Source: Tetrahymena thermophila SB210
Taxonomy: Eukaryota; Ciliophora; Oligohymenophorea; Hymenostomatida; Tetrahymenidae
Direction: 5' to 3'
DNA: 64,000 nt
NCBI RefSeq assembly: GCF_000189635.1
Contig: NW_002476420.1
Coordinates: forward strand, 188,683-252,682
The notes below the pieces were generated by a model. That model did not search any database. It was not told the origin of the DNA and saw only the letters and a program-made list of their open reading frames with translations. Positions 42,451 to 55,371 of the stretch are shown piece by piece (the first letter of the stretch is position 1; every line of letters begins with the position of its first letter). The translations under genes and the position numbers were made by a program.

Positions 42451-42969
42451 ATGATATAGCAAATGGATTAATACATTTCAATGTAAAACGAAAGCTCCTC
42501 TGAAATAAGCGACATCGAAACTAGATCTCCTTCTCACTCTTTTGAAGATAATTTAAAATATTATTCTGACATTTATGAAGTACTCTCAAAAGATTAAATT
42601 AAATAAGAATATGAGTAGCTATAAAAATCAAACTTTGTTAAAAACATCATTCGCTCCTTTTACCTCTTCATTCTAGAAAGTGGAGATGAAATAGTTATTG
42701 AATCTATGTTTGAAAATCAAGAAAAGGGAATCATACAAATAAGAAAGGAGTTTTAGACTTTCACAAGATAAAAAAAATTTAATTAATCCACACTAAATTC
42801 TTTGATAAATAGCAAAAGATTTGGCAAGATATTTTACTACTTCCTTAAGTATTACATATACGACTGGGTCATTTCTAGATCTGTCAAAGACTTAAAAAGC
42901 CACGTTATTTTTATCACATACTTGAAAAAGTAGCTTGAATAAAACATCGAAAACTAATAATTTGACTGA
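42451..42969 (+). CDS. Small intronless hypothetical protein (172 aa)
   Basis: Open frame from ATG to TGA with Gln-coding TAA/TAG. The N-terminal 35 residues are Ser/Glu/Asp-rich. The remainder is mixed charged and aromatic and predicted helical, with a Tyr/Phe/Ile-rich segment near residues 125-160 (RFGKIFYYFLKYYIYDWVI). That segment could be a hydrophobic core rather than a membrane span. I do not recognise a domain. GC and codon pattern rise above the flanking DNA across exactly this frame, which supports a real gene. The leader before ATG contains CTAACTAACTAA-type repeats similar to those before the 4006 gene. It may belong to a small lineage-specific family. Confidence 0.6.
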
Positions 42970-45900
42970 GAAAATAGTACTTAGCGAGTGAACTTTCGAT
43001 TAATCTCCTCACTTTAAAAATATTTACAAATCAAAAAAATGTCCATAAGCAAAAAATTATTTACTCAATTCTCATTATATATAAACAAACAAACAATCTT
43101 ATATATTAAATTAAATTCTATTCAAATTAACTTAACTTAAAATTAATAAGCCTTTGCACTGATTTCATATTATATATTAACATATGCATATTCTTATTTT
43201 TAAAATTAATTCAATATCTTACATCACACTTTAAAAATTTTTTCTTAATATTCAAGCATCATATATCATAAATAAATAAATAAAAATACATTTAAAATGC
43301 AAACTATTTCCACAACTTTCTATATAATTAAATTGTAGATGAGTAATATACCATAGAACACTTTATTCTAAATTTAGTTAATTTAAATCTTCTTAATATA
43401 ATATTTAGCCTCCATATCTTGAAAATTATTTAACATTTTTGGTTAATTTTTTCAATTAAGAACTTACATCAAATTGAAAAGAAGAGTGATCAGTATGACA
43501 TTTTATGTTTTCTAGATATAAATTAATTATTCATTACTCCAAATTATTTACATTTATTAGATGTTTGTTCTAATAGAGTAAAATTGAAGCTTTGACATAC
43601 AGACGCAGAATATTTAATTCTTTTTCAAATAGCAATTTCATAATTTAGTATTTCTTTAAAATATTAAACACCAATCGAAAACAGCGCACTTAAATAAATT
43701 AAACAACATTCAAAAAAAGTAAACAGTAAGCAAAATTAAATTTGAGATAGTCGTCATAATAAAAATTAATTATTGTAAAAAATAATAGCACATCTTAATC
43801 AAATCATATATCCCCAATAACTGATAATATCTTATGTTTATGAGTAGTAATAATTTTCATCTAATCCACAAGCATAATATTGAATGCAAAATAATATCAA
43901 TTATTTTAATTCATTGAAAAGCATTACAAAAGTGTTAAATTTTTTTTATCTATCTAATTTTCCCTCCTATTAAAGTGTAAATAGTTTGTATTAAGTTAAT
44001 TTAAATTATTTTTACTTCAAAATATTTTAGTTTAGGTATTGATCAATAAATAAATCTATACAATAAGCATGTTTTTAATGAAAAAATCTAAATAGAAATT
44101 ATATTTATAGCATTTTAGAAAAGCATTAATTTATTTTTACTTAAATTTTGTTAAAAATCAAATTCTTATTTATGTAAACAATCGATTAATAATAACTTTG
44201 AATTTACTGTGAAAAAGTAACATAACATGTCATATATACAGCCACTTAAATATTATAAAAGAAATTAAAAATAGAAATTTAATCCATTCAAGTTATTAAC
44301 TTAGTTAATCTCTTTTAAACAAAAAATTATGTCATTAGTTTATTATTGTAAGGAAAATAGTATAATGCGATATAATTAGCAGGAAAGACAAATATTTACG
44401 GGTTTTTTATAATAATCCTCTATTCCCAATAAATAAAATAAAATAAAAACAAAATAGCGAATTACGCAATCAAAAAATTAATTAAATTGTATTGTTGTTT
44501 TGTTACTTAATAATGATTTTGAAGAAAAATAAAATATACGCATTTTGTTCATTATATATGCTTTAATTAGTAAACTTTTTTACACCTAGATCAAGTTTTA
44601 TTTATATTTTTAACTATTCTAATCCCACTTAACATTTATTTATATGTTATTGATTTTTAATTTACTTTTTATTTGTTTATTGATATGTTAGAGAGAAAAC
44701 ATTCAATTATTAAATACTTTTCTATCAAATATTTTTGAATGTAATTGTCTTTATATTTTATTAGGATCTTGGTAGTAAAGTGTAAGTATTTTCTATGGCT
44801 ATATTTAAAAAAGTAATTCAAAAAAAGAAATGCCAGATTAGATCAAATTTTAAGAAATCAAAATTTCTTACAAAATTTCTATAAATATTACCAAATAAAT
44901 TCTTCTTAGCAAAATCGATAGCGATAACAAGTATTTTAAGCAAACTTTAAATATATGTTACATAAAATTTTTTAAAATTTTTATCGTTTTAACTAAATAA
45001 ACCTTAATATATTAAATCTAAATAGAAATGCGTTAATCAAAAATAAACAAAGTAACTATCTTTATAATTCCCACAAATAAATTTACCAACAGTGCATTGG
45101 CTTCTAAAATTGAATTTTTAAGTAAGAAAAAATAGATAATATTAAAAACAATTTTTATATAAAAGCTTTTTCTCATATTGTTTATATAAAAATTTAAACA
45201 AATATTTAAAATATCAGTGGCATCGCGGTGAATAAGAAAATTATTTTCAAAGTAAGTTTTCACATTTTTTTTAACTATGTAAGATTTTATCTCATATCCA
45301 CTAAAAACTTTTTTAATTAAAAGAATGTAAGTCTTAGATCAGCATTAAAACTAAATTTTAATAATTTGCAATAATATGATGATTGCTCTTGAAAAAATAC
45401 TATTTTGCTTTTTTATAAAAGAAAAGGTATGATTAAATGTATTTAATAAAAACAGCTAATATTTCAATCTATGTAAATTTAATAGGTATTTTAATTGAAT
45501 AGTATACCACCAATATAATTAAAATATTTTATAAAAAAATCTAAATACCTATCTAAAGTATCTTACTCGAACATTTAAACACTCAATAATTCATAAACAC
45601 TATTATTATTTTTATAAAACAACTAATTAATTTTTATAGGTTTCCTGAACAGATTTGAAACGCACTTGGCTATTTTAATTTCTATGGACTTTCTATTCTA
45701 ATTAATTTATAAATTGGTAAATTGACAAATTTATATTTTTATTTTCACTTTAATGAATATGCTCAAATTCCCAAATTATCAGATATATGATCTCAAATAC
45801 GAAATAAATTAAATATAATTCGATTCTATTTTCATTAATTAATCTTTTTATGCAAAGTTTAATAGATTTAAAATGTATAATTTATTCTTCAAAGATTTGA

Positions 45901-46652
45901 TAAATTTCGCCATTATTAATTGATAAATTTAAAGATATAAATATTAGTTACTATTTTAAGCTTAAAAGATAGCTTTTCAAAATCAAAGGATTAATAATTT
46001 TATTATTTTTCCTATCCAAAATCCTTTAAATAAAAGTGCAAACAGTTTTTAAAAGTGACCATCTAAAATATAATCAAATTTATTAAAAACTAACTCGCAA
46101 TTACCATACAAAAAAAAGTAATATTTAAAATTTATGACTTACACATTTTATTAAATGTAATTGAATCTAAATTAAATTTTATTCTTTTTTAATGATATAA
46201 ATTAAATGAGTCATCTTACCTATTTAAAGAGATGATGATTAAAAAATTAAATTATCATTTTTATGCTTGTAATATAAATTAAAAATATAATTAATATACA
46301 TTTTCTCAATTAATTTACTATTTTTGGTCTTTAATAATATTTTTAATATTTCATTACTTTAAAAATAAAAGAAAAAAAAAGATTTTATTCAAACTTCATC
46401 TATTTTCATTACTTTTAATTACCATAATTTCTTTTTATTTAATATTCTAAGCTAATAAAAAAATTAAGAAATCACTAAAAAATATCAAAAATTTGTTTAT
46501 TAGTTTGTTTTGTTTTGTTTGGCTATTAATTTAGGAGGATTTAAGCTTTATAAAAAGTGTAAGAATTAGGATATTTTTATCCCAAGCTCATTTAAAAATT
46601 AATATTTTTGTAAGGACAAATAAATCAAATATAAAATGAATGAATTGCATTT
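42970..46652. other. Gene-poor AT-rich region
   Basis: About 3.7 kb of AT-rich DNA. A minus-strand open frame around 44720-45263 exists but lacks an ATG at its beginning and any recognisable motif, so it was not called. Nothing else was seen. Confidence 0.45.
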
Positions 46653-49600
46653 TCATAATAAATATATGCTATTATAATCTTATTATATTTAGATAATTTG
46701 TAGTTTATTTTAAGTTTTTAATGTAGTTTACATACTACTTATTTAATTTCCAATAATAAGTTACTCTCCATCATTAGAAAAAGCCAAAGAATATATTCCA
46801 CTTTATATATTATTAATTAAACTTATAAGCTAGAATTAAGACGAGGCATTCCAAATACCACAAGTACCATCATAGCTTCCAGTTGCTAAATATTTACTTT
46901 ATTTTGAAAAATTTAGTGCATAAACACCGGATTTGTGGAATTCAATGCTTTTTACTAACTTAAATTTGTCTCCGATTCGCCAAATTTTACATGTAGAATC
47001 TGAAGATCCTGAAGCAAAAAATTAATCATTATCTGAAAACGCAATGCAATAAACATGAGATGTGTGCCCATCTAATTGTTATAAGAGTTTAAATTCATTT
47101 TATGCGTTCCATATTTTACAAGAATTATCGTATGATCCAGTTGCAAAGTATTTGCCATATGATGAAAATGCGACAGAGCTAATAGGAAAATTTTAATTGA
47201 AAGAGTTTTGTATTGTTTATAATAATTAAAAATCATTTAATAAAGACCATATTTTAAAGCTACTATCCTTTGATCCTGTAATTAAATATTGCCCATCAGG
47301 TGAAAAAGAAACAGAACTAACGCTGCTAGAATGCCCAGTAAGTGTTTTATGCAAATAAAAAGAATTCTCAACTTACCACACTTTGCATGTCTTGTCTGAT
47401 GAAGCTGTAGCCAAATACATGTCATCAAAAGAAAAAGCAGCTGCGAAAATATGCGAATTGCTATCAAATTATTCCCCTTTTTCAAATTATTTATTTAATT
47501 AACTCTCTGCATTTAGATCTAAAATTATTTGGTTTTTTTGTAAACTTGAAAGGAGCAAATCAACTTCTTCACTTGAACTATTTCTTTGACTAAAATTTTG
47601 ACGATTATGACTTATTCGTGCTTCTTTAATTTTTCTATACTAATCTTAGCTGTCCCAAACTTCGCACAAATCCTCTGAAGTGCTTGTAACAAGGTACCTG
47701 CCATCTTTTGAAAAACAAATTGAATATATAGCTCTTCGATTACATTTGATTTGTTTAACATTTTAGATTCTTGAATATTTATTCAAAATTTTAAACTAAT
47801 CTTTATCTGACATGACTGCTAAGTAATCAGCATCGATAGAAATAGAAACTTTATTTAAATATTCTGAAATGTGCTGTATTTTTTAAATATCTTTAAAGCC
47901 CTAATCTATCTTGATTAAAGAGCATTCATTTTAATCATCAAATTCATGAACTGCAGCAATATAGTTGCTATCCTGAGAAACAGTGAGAGATTTATACAAA
48001 TTTAAATCATTTTCTTGAATAAAGAGTGTTTAATAATTGAATTTGCTCAATATTTCATTTCCATGCAGAGTACATATTATTAAATAGTTACCATCTGAAG
48101 AGTAAATTATAGAAACTATAGTGAACTTAAATTATTTTTTATAAATGAGCTTCAAATCTGATAGGTTATAAATATTTAACACATTATCTTTCTCAGTGCA
48201 GCAAGCTAAATGAGAACTATCGGCAGATATAGAAACTATAGAAATTATCTTCATATTTTTTAATTTATTTTATGTTAAAAAAAATTAATTTTGAGATTAA
48301 AATAAAAAAATTTTATTGGTAAAATTTAGTTTTAAGGAATCTAAAAACATTAAAAATGCTTGAGAAAATTATAAAATAGAAAAATTTTAAATATTTATTT
48401 TTTTTTCAAATTTGTTTTTAAAATTAAAATAAAGCAATAAATTTTATTGATGAAATCAATTACTAAAAGAAAGATTTATTCATTTAAAAAAAATAAACAA
48501 ATCTTGATGAAAAATAAAAAATATTTGTAATAACTTAAATGAAAATTAAAAAAAATATTTAGTTTTTTTTTACCTTGTTGTTGTTATCCTTTAAAGTAGA
48601 TTATAATTTAAAACCTTCTTATGTATTCCATATGTTGCACTTTTTATCTGTGGAAGAAGTGACTAGATATTTGCAATCTTGCGAAATACAAATTTAAATG
48701 ATAGGTCCGAAATGATAAATCACATAATTTGTTAGTTTGAAATTGTTGTTTTGTATTTCAATCACCCTACAGGTTTTATCTTCTGAACTTGTAATTATAT
48801 ACTTTCCGTTAGAAGAAAAAATTACTTAATTTATCGACTTTGAGTAGACTTTTATTTTAAAAAGGGATTTGTAATTTTTTGTATTCCAGATTTTACAATA
48901 TCCCTCTGATGTTCCAATCGCAAGGTACTTATTATCTGGTGAGAATTGAGAGGATACATAATCTCCTTAATTTATTTTATTTTTATTGATGGAAATATAC
49001 ATTTTTTCTATATCCCAGAGCTGAAAGGAAAAATCTTAATCACAAGCGACAAGGATATTCCTATGTGGATAAAATGTAAGATATGTTACACAGCTGTTAG
49101 AACAATCTATTGTTTCAAGCAAATCAAAATCTGTGCTCACACTCCAAAGCTTACATGTGAAATCTATTGAGCTAGTTGCAAAATACTATCCATCTCCTGA
49201 AAAGGCAATAGAACTTATTTGTTAATCGTGACAAGTTAATGTTTTTTTTTGTTACTTTTCTAATAGCCAAATTTGGCACTTTGTTTTTTCAAAAGATTGG
49301 GCAAAATACTTTGAATCTCCTGAAAAAGCTATCAATTTGTTAGTGTCTGTGTAGTTATTTTCTTTGATTATGATTTTACTTTTATCAAATAAATCAAAAA
49401 CTGTTAAGGAATCTTCTAGGCAATAAGCTAAAAGAAGTCCGTTTTTAGCAATAGCAGCAGCTGAATTTATCAATGGGTGATTAATTAATATCTAAAAGTC
49501 ATTTTAAACATCAAGTATATAGTATCTCAAATCTGACACTATGATCAAGTATTCTCTGTTTTTTTTCTTGTAAAAATCTAGGATACATTTGTTGTTTAGT

Positions 49601-52600
49601 TCTATAGGGATTTCACATTTATGCTTGAAAAAATTTTTAGCATTTCTTATGTAGCAAGTTTTGTCTGCAAAACAGACTGCGAAATATAATCCATCAGAAG
49701 AAAAAGCTATTTAAGTGGAAATCAATGTATTATTATTGAATTGGTCTTAAAGTTGATAATTTTAACTTGTGTTGAAAAATTTGCAGCTATCATCTAATGA
49801 GTAAAGAGCTATATTTTGCTCATCAGGAGATATAGCAAAAGCTTTTATTTCATTCAAAGGATTTTATTGTTTTTAGTTTAGTAATTCAAACGAAGAATCA
49901 AACAATGATAGCTAAAATTAGTTATAAGCTAAAAGATATTAGCTATCATTTGTGAATTACAAAGTTTAATTAATTGCTATAAAATTCATAACTTTTATAA
50001 TAAATTCATTTTTTTCAAGAGCTTTACTAGTATTAATTTAACTAACTGTAAGAGATTGTGATTTTGTAGAGTTAATTGGCTAAATGAACTCTCTAATTTA
50101 ACTACTATTAGATGAAGAAATCACAAGGTATTAATCATTGTTAGAAAAAGCAAGAGAAACGATATCACTTGCGCTTTAATTATCAATTTCAAACTATTCA
50201 CTTAGAACAAATTAATTTTAAGATTGCTTTAGTACTTTTAGCTTATTTTGCTAAGCAACTAAAAGGTAAGTATCGTCAGAAGAAAATGCAGCTACTATTT
50301 TTTATTCTGCTTTGAAAAACAATGATGTCACGTTATTAAAATTGTCAGAGACCTTTCTAATTTCTAATTTATTTTCTGTATTCGCTAAAAGTAAATAGTT
50401 TCCTGTTGAAGAAAACATTGCCTTATTTCCTTTAACATTTTTAATGAAATTGAAACCAAATTCAAAAGACCCGTAATAGCATGAACTAGTTCCAGTTAAA
50501 ACAAGAATTTGGTTGTATGTTGAAACACAAATATATTTAATTCCCTCTGAAAATTTTTTCTAATTTTCATTTCTGAACGTCCTTTTATTTACTTAAATTA
50601 AATTATTGTCAGAATGCAAAATTAAATTCCCACTACACATGCACAAATCATATAAAGGTTCCTAGCTTATGCTTTGAGATCTTACAATACTAAAATCGCC
50701 TTTCGATATTCTAAACTCATTTAAATATCCTGTTAGGGATAAAGCATAAATGGAATTTCCTTCTCCTATCACTACGCTTTTGTATGAAAAAGTATTTTTA
50801 GAATTATATTTTAATTAAAAACTATGGAAGTTTGCATTTTTTGTATTTGCATAAATAAAATTTAAGTTTGAGCCTTTAAGATAGGCTTCACTTAGGTTGC
50901 AGTAATCAAGATTAATGCTTTCATCTTTTTATTGAGGGATATACGCTCTTGAAAAAGAACACCTAGAGAGATTTAATCTAGGAAACTAGAAATTTGATAG
51001 AAAAAGTACAGAAATTAAATTTGATGCTCCAATATCTATTAAACTAATATCGTTGCTATTTTTGATGATAGATCGTTTTAAATATTAAATGTATCTATTA
51101 TTATGCTAAAGAGAGTCTAAATAGTAAGTTTCTCTGAAAAACTAAGAATCAATGTCTTTCTGAATTAATTTATAAAATTTCTTAAGGATTTAGTACTCTG
51201 TCTAATTTTTTCCTGGGTTGATGATAGTCTTTTTATTAATGTTGAACTTTTCCAATTCACTCAAGGAAAGTTTGAATATCGATTCCTTATGAATATCAAA
51301 ATCTGTCTTCATAGCTCTAGCAGCAAAGTATTCATAAATTGATTTATGTTTAAATTCAATCAAATCCAAATAAAATAATTTATCATTTTCATCTTCCTAA
51401 CTCAAAAGATTGACATAATCTTAAACATTACTATCATTAACTCCGTTGTTTCTGATACTTTCTAATGATTAAAATCTTGTTATAATATTAGAGTTCTCAT
51501 AAAGTAATATTTTTTATTTTAAATCCTCTTTCTGCTCATCATTTAATATTGATTAAACGTTCTCACTTAAGCTGAATATGTTCTTAATCTAAAAGAGTCT
51601 CACTTACAAGAAATTTTTTTTCTACAAATTTGAAAACATGTGAATAGCGATCGTTTAAAAATAAGTAAAATAGTTTGATACAATCATAGTAATTAATTCC
51701 TCTCTATTGTAAATTTTAGATTGAATTTTATAATCATCGATAAATGATATCGCTTCTCTTCTAAATTACTATGAAAAAAAATATTCTTGCACACTTATTT
51801 AGTCAGTGATTTACTCAATTATGTCTCTCTTTGAATTGTCCTAAATTTCTGCTATGAGTCTTGTAAATAAGTATAAGTTTATTGGTAAATAAAGTAGCTT
51901 CTCAATTTGCTTATTCTATAGGCACTCCTCCATTACTTTTATTTTCTCTAATTCTAGCTTCTTTTGCTATACCTCATCATATTCTTATTGAATACTTAAT
52001 TTCCTAAAGAATTATTGATAATAAATTTCTATATCTTTCTTCTGAAATTCCAGCAACTTAACTAAAACGTATGAGGATTCAATTACATTGAAATTATCAT
52101 CTTTAATGCTAAAACAAAGACTAGCATCATCTACTGAGAGCTTTTCTTACCTAGAAGAAACAATAACGAGGGTGTTTTACCATTCACTTATTTTTAATTA
52201 TGAGTAAACATTAAAGTAATTTCCTGAATACTCATCAAAGCCATCTAATAAAATCAACTTATTCCAATCAGATTACTTGAGCTTCTCGATTTGTTCAATA
52301 GGGAAATCAAAAGATTCTAAATAACTCTCTATTGATGGATTTTAAGCATCTAATGAATTGCATTTTATAAAAATTGGCAAAATACTTAATCCATCTTCAT
52401 CTTCTTCCTTTAGTCTTGCCTCTATCTACCTTAAAAGCATGGATTTTCCTGCACCACCTTCAGCTAAAATTCCTAAAATTCTGCAAGTTTTTTTAACTTA
52501 GCAAACAGTTTCATCTGTACTGCTTTAAAGACTATCAGATTTTAAAAAGAATTCAAAAATATCATCAATCGCGTTAGTAAGCTTTTGATCCTCCTTTTAA

Positions 52601-54600
52601 GATAGTTAGCCTTTGATAACAGTGATTTTCTAATTCACATAGAATTGTATAACTTCAAGTAAAACATCATCTTTTTATTCAATATTGCTTTCCTATCTTC
52701 TATGGACTTCATCCTCCCATTTTTCATAAAGGCATCTAATTATTTACTTTTCAATATCTGACTTATTTCTGATTTTTTCTTGAACAGATTCTAAGTGGTA
52801 TTCTTACATGGAATGAATTCTCTAAATAGCATAATTAATAACGTCTTAACTTAGCTAGTCATCAATAATGACTTGCTTTGCGATATCAATTAGCTTCTAG
52901 TCTTTTTTAAAGAGTATTTTTACTCTATCGTCTTTTTCTGATAAGAGACTATGAATTAAGTGAATGGTGATTTGCTGCTACTCCTCTTGTTTAAATGGGA
53001 TTTTTCCTAAAATGATTCTATACTTTATTAGAATAGAATTAGCCAAAAATCTAAAAGTTGTGTTTTTAACAGCAAAGCTATAATAACTCTGTTATTCTTT
53101 TTATTTATCTTTATTGTTTGATCTTTACAGTAAGATATCAACAAAGTTATGCATCAAATCAGCTACATTTTTGATACCTTCAAAATCAGACTTGCTACTC
53201 TTTTCGAAAAGTACTACATCAAACAAAAAGTTAATTTATGCTAAAATATAAAGCATGTATTAATCAGAAAGTTTTTTTTCTTTAAAAATAAGATATTGCT
53301 CTATAAAGAACTCAATTTCTTTTTCAGCTGGAAGTCGAAGAAATTCTCCTTTAAATTTATCAATTTTTGTTTTATATAAGTTGAATAGAAAGAGAAATTT
53401 CATATTTTTAATTTGAATTCCATCTACTTTTACAAATTGATTACTTTGATATTCTCTTATATCATTTAATTCTTTGCAAACCTTCAAAACAAATTCGACA
53501 ATATCAGGAATAAGCTCTACAACAGCTCCTGTGTGTATTGCAACAACAGCTTTTAAAGAAAAAACAACAGCATCTATCATAAAATCAGCAAGTTTTTCAT
53601 AACCTGTTAAACTAGCTGTATCTAATCCTACTCTATTTCTGTTTATGTCTAAATAAAACTCTGAAAGAAAAACCAAATCTAGGCAAGGTTGGGTCTTAAC
53701 TTTAAGCTTTAAATATTATATAAAATACTCTATTTCCTTAATATGTTCTTTAATATCTTTTTAAATAAATTAGTCAGTGTTGACTAAACCTGTTAGCATA
53801 TATTACTAATAGACCTAAAGAATATGAAATATCATAATCCTGTAGCCCTCTGAATTCTAGGCAATTAAAGGTTTGAAATTATATAAACACTTAGTGAACA
53901 TCTGATGCATTTCAAATACTTAAGCGCTTAACTAAATATCTTTCTAAATCTTCTTATCATCTATGTATTTATCATACTTTTTTTGAAATTCTTAATGAAT
54001 ATTTTCTCCAAATCTATACATTCTAATAATTGAATCTTATGGTTAATTTGTTTGTGTAATGTGATTTTCTTTAGTTAATAGTTAGTTACTTTATGTAGTT
54101 TTAAAATTTTGAGTTTAAAATCTATCTAATTCTTTTAGCTTTTTCTCCTTTTTGCTAAATTTGCTATTTGTACAACCTCCTCCTCCATTTAGTTTAAATA
54201 AAGTATTATCTTAAAGCTAATATGATCTATGAATAACTTTAAATATTGTTTTTAAAATGCTATCGTCTATGGTGTTTTTTTACAACACATTAGTAAATTT
54301 TAATTTATCATTTTGTTTGATAAAAGTGCTAAAAAGTTAATCATTAGATTTTATTATAGAAATTTTATTTATTTTCAAATCAATACAAATAAATGTCTTT
54401 TCATTTAAGTTTATTCTAAATTTGTTTGGAGCAACTTTCTATAAGTTAATCTATAACTATAAATTATCCTTTTTAAAGAGCGTCTAATTTATATCAAAAG
54501 ACAAAAGTATTTATTTTATTTTTTGCTAAAATCTTAAAGAAGGAATAGTCTATTGTTAAGATTTTTTAATTTTGCATTTGCTTAAATAGGTAATTTCCAT
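46653..54600 (-). CDS. NLR-like STAND NTPase: NACHT, pentapeptide-like strip and WD40 repeats
   Basis: Two exons, 54600-48574 and 48248-46653, give 2,540 residues ending in TGA. The N-terminal 700 or so residues are of no recognised family. They include a Gly-Gly-Gly-Gly-Cys stretch near 165 and a helical region. NACHT begins near 700: Walker A AEGGAGKSML (about 713) and Walker B LILLDGFDEY (about 785), then a helical region with FKHKSIYEYFAARAM (about 1090), the typical NACHT-terminal F-H-x-S-x-x-E-Y-F-A-A pattern. Residues 1207-1255 show pentapeptide-like units (LNLSRCSFSRA, LDYCNLSEAYLKGSNL, ANTKNANF). WD40-type repeats fill 1280-2540; the last five or so are canonical (VSFSPDGQYLITGSKDSSFKIW). 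STAND proteins use nucleotide-driven oligomerisation after ligand sensing, here presumably by the WD40 part. The 325-base intron falls between WD repeats in phase 0. An in-frame ATG at 54021 is an alternative start. Confidence 0.9.
48249..48573 (-). other. Intron in the NACHT-WD40 gene
   Basis: It starts with a GT at 48573-48572 (GTAAAAAAAAAC) and ends in AG at 48250-48249. It is far more AT-rich than the exons. It joins AAC AAC AAG to ATA ATT TCT within the usual WD linker, keeping the repeat spacing. An ATG just before its 3' end (48254-48252) could mimic the start of a separate gene, but the repeat register favours an intron. Confidence 0.8.
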
Positions 54601-55371
54601 TTTTTTAATTTTGGTATGTTAAATCAATTCTTTACCACTTTAATTTATCTTTTCTTTGTTTTTTAATTAAATGCTTAAAAATCCAGTAAGTTGGCAAATT
54701 GAAGTTTTTAAGTGTTTAAAATAAAATTTATAAGTTGTTATAAAGTTCCTACTGACCCAAAATATTTATATACCATATCTTGAATAAGTATATTTTGCTG
54801 AGTTAACATAATTATTAATTTTTTTTAATAAAATGAAACACATTGATTTATTTTTTCATCACTTTCTTATCTTAATATTAATAGAAATTAAAATTATTTT
54901 AACAATTTAATAAAATATTTATTTAAATAGAAATTAATTCTAATAAAAAAATAATTTAATTTACATTTTAAAATCAATTTAAAATTTATTTTTTTCACTT
55001 TAAAAAAATTTAAATTCATTTAAAATGTTAAGGATTTTTTGATTAAAGAGAATTTTAAATTTTTTGCTGAGTTTTTAGAAAATATTTTCATTAAAACTCA
55101 TTTGAAAGATAAGCAAAATTTGAAAATATATTATTATTTAATTGTCAATTTAAGATTAATCAATATTTAAATTTTAATTACTGATTTCTATGTGATTTAT
55201 TATGATGTATTTGTTAGCCTTTCTATATACGAATTGCTTGGTAAATTTTGCTTTTTTCAAAATTGCTTTGAAATTTTAAAGATTTGTTTAAATTTTTAGA
55301 AAATATATGTTTTAAATTGTGATTGTTTTTTTACACTTTGTATAGAAAATATAAGAAGTTTTGTAAAAAAA
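54601..55371. other. Head-to-head intergenic region
   Basis: Shared 5' region between the NACHT-WD40 gene (-) and the TTLL gene (+). It is strongly AT-rich. The NACHT frame stays open for some distance upstream of 54600, so its true start could be slightly further out. No defined promoter motif was recognised. Confidence 0.45.

Noticed and set aside
44720..45263. Minus-strand open frame of about 186 codons, hydrophobic
   Set aside because: No ATG near its beginning, no motif, intergenic-like composition; such lengths are expected by chance with TGA as the only stop.
46653..48254. Separate WD40 gene starting at the ATG at 48254
   Set aside because: The preceding frame ends at a GT donor, and joining at AG 48249 keeps the WD repeat register, so one gene with an intron is simpler.
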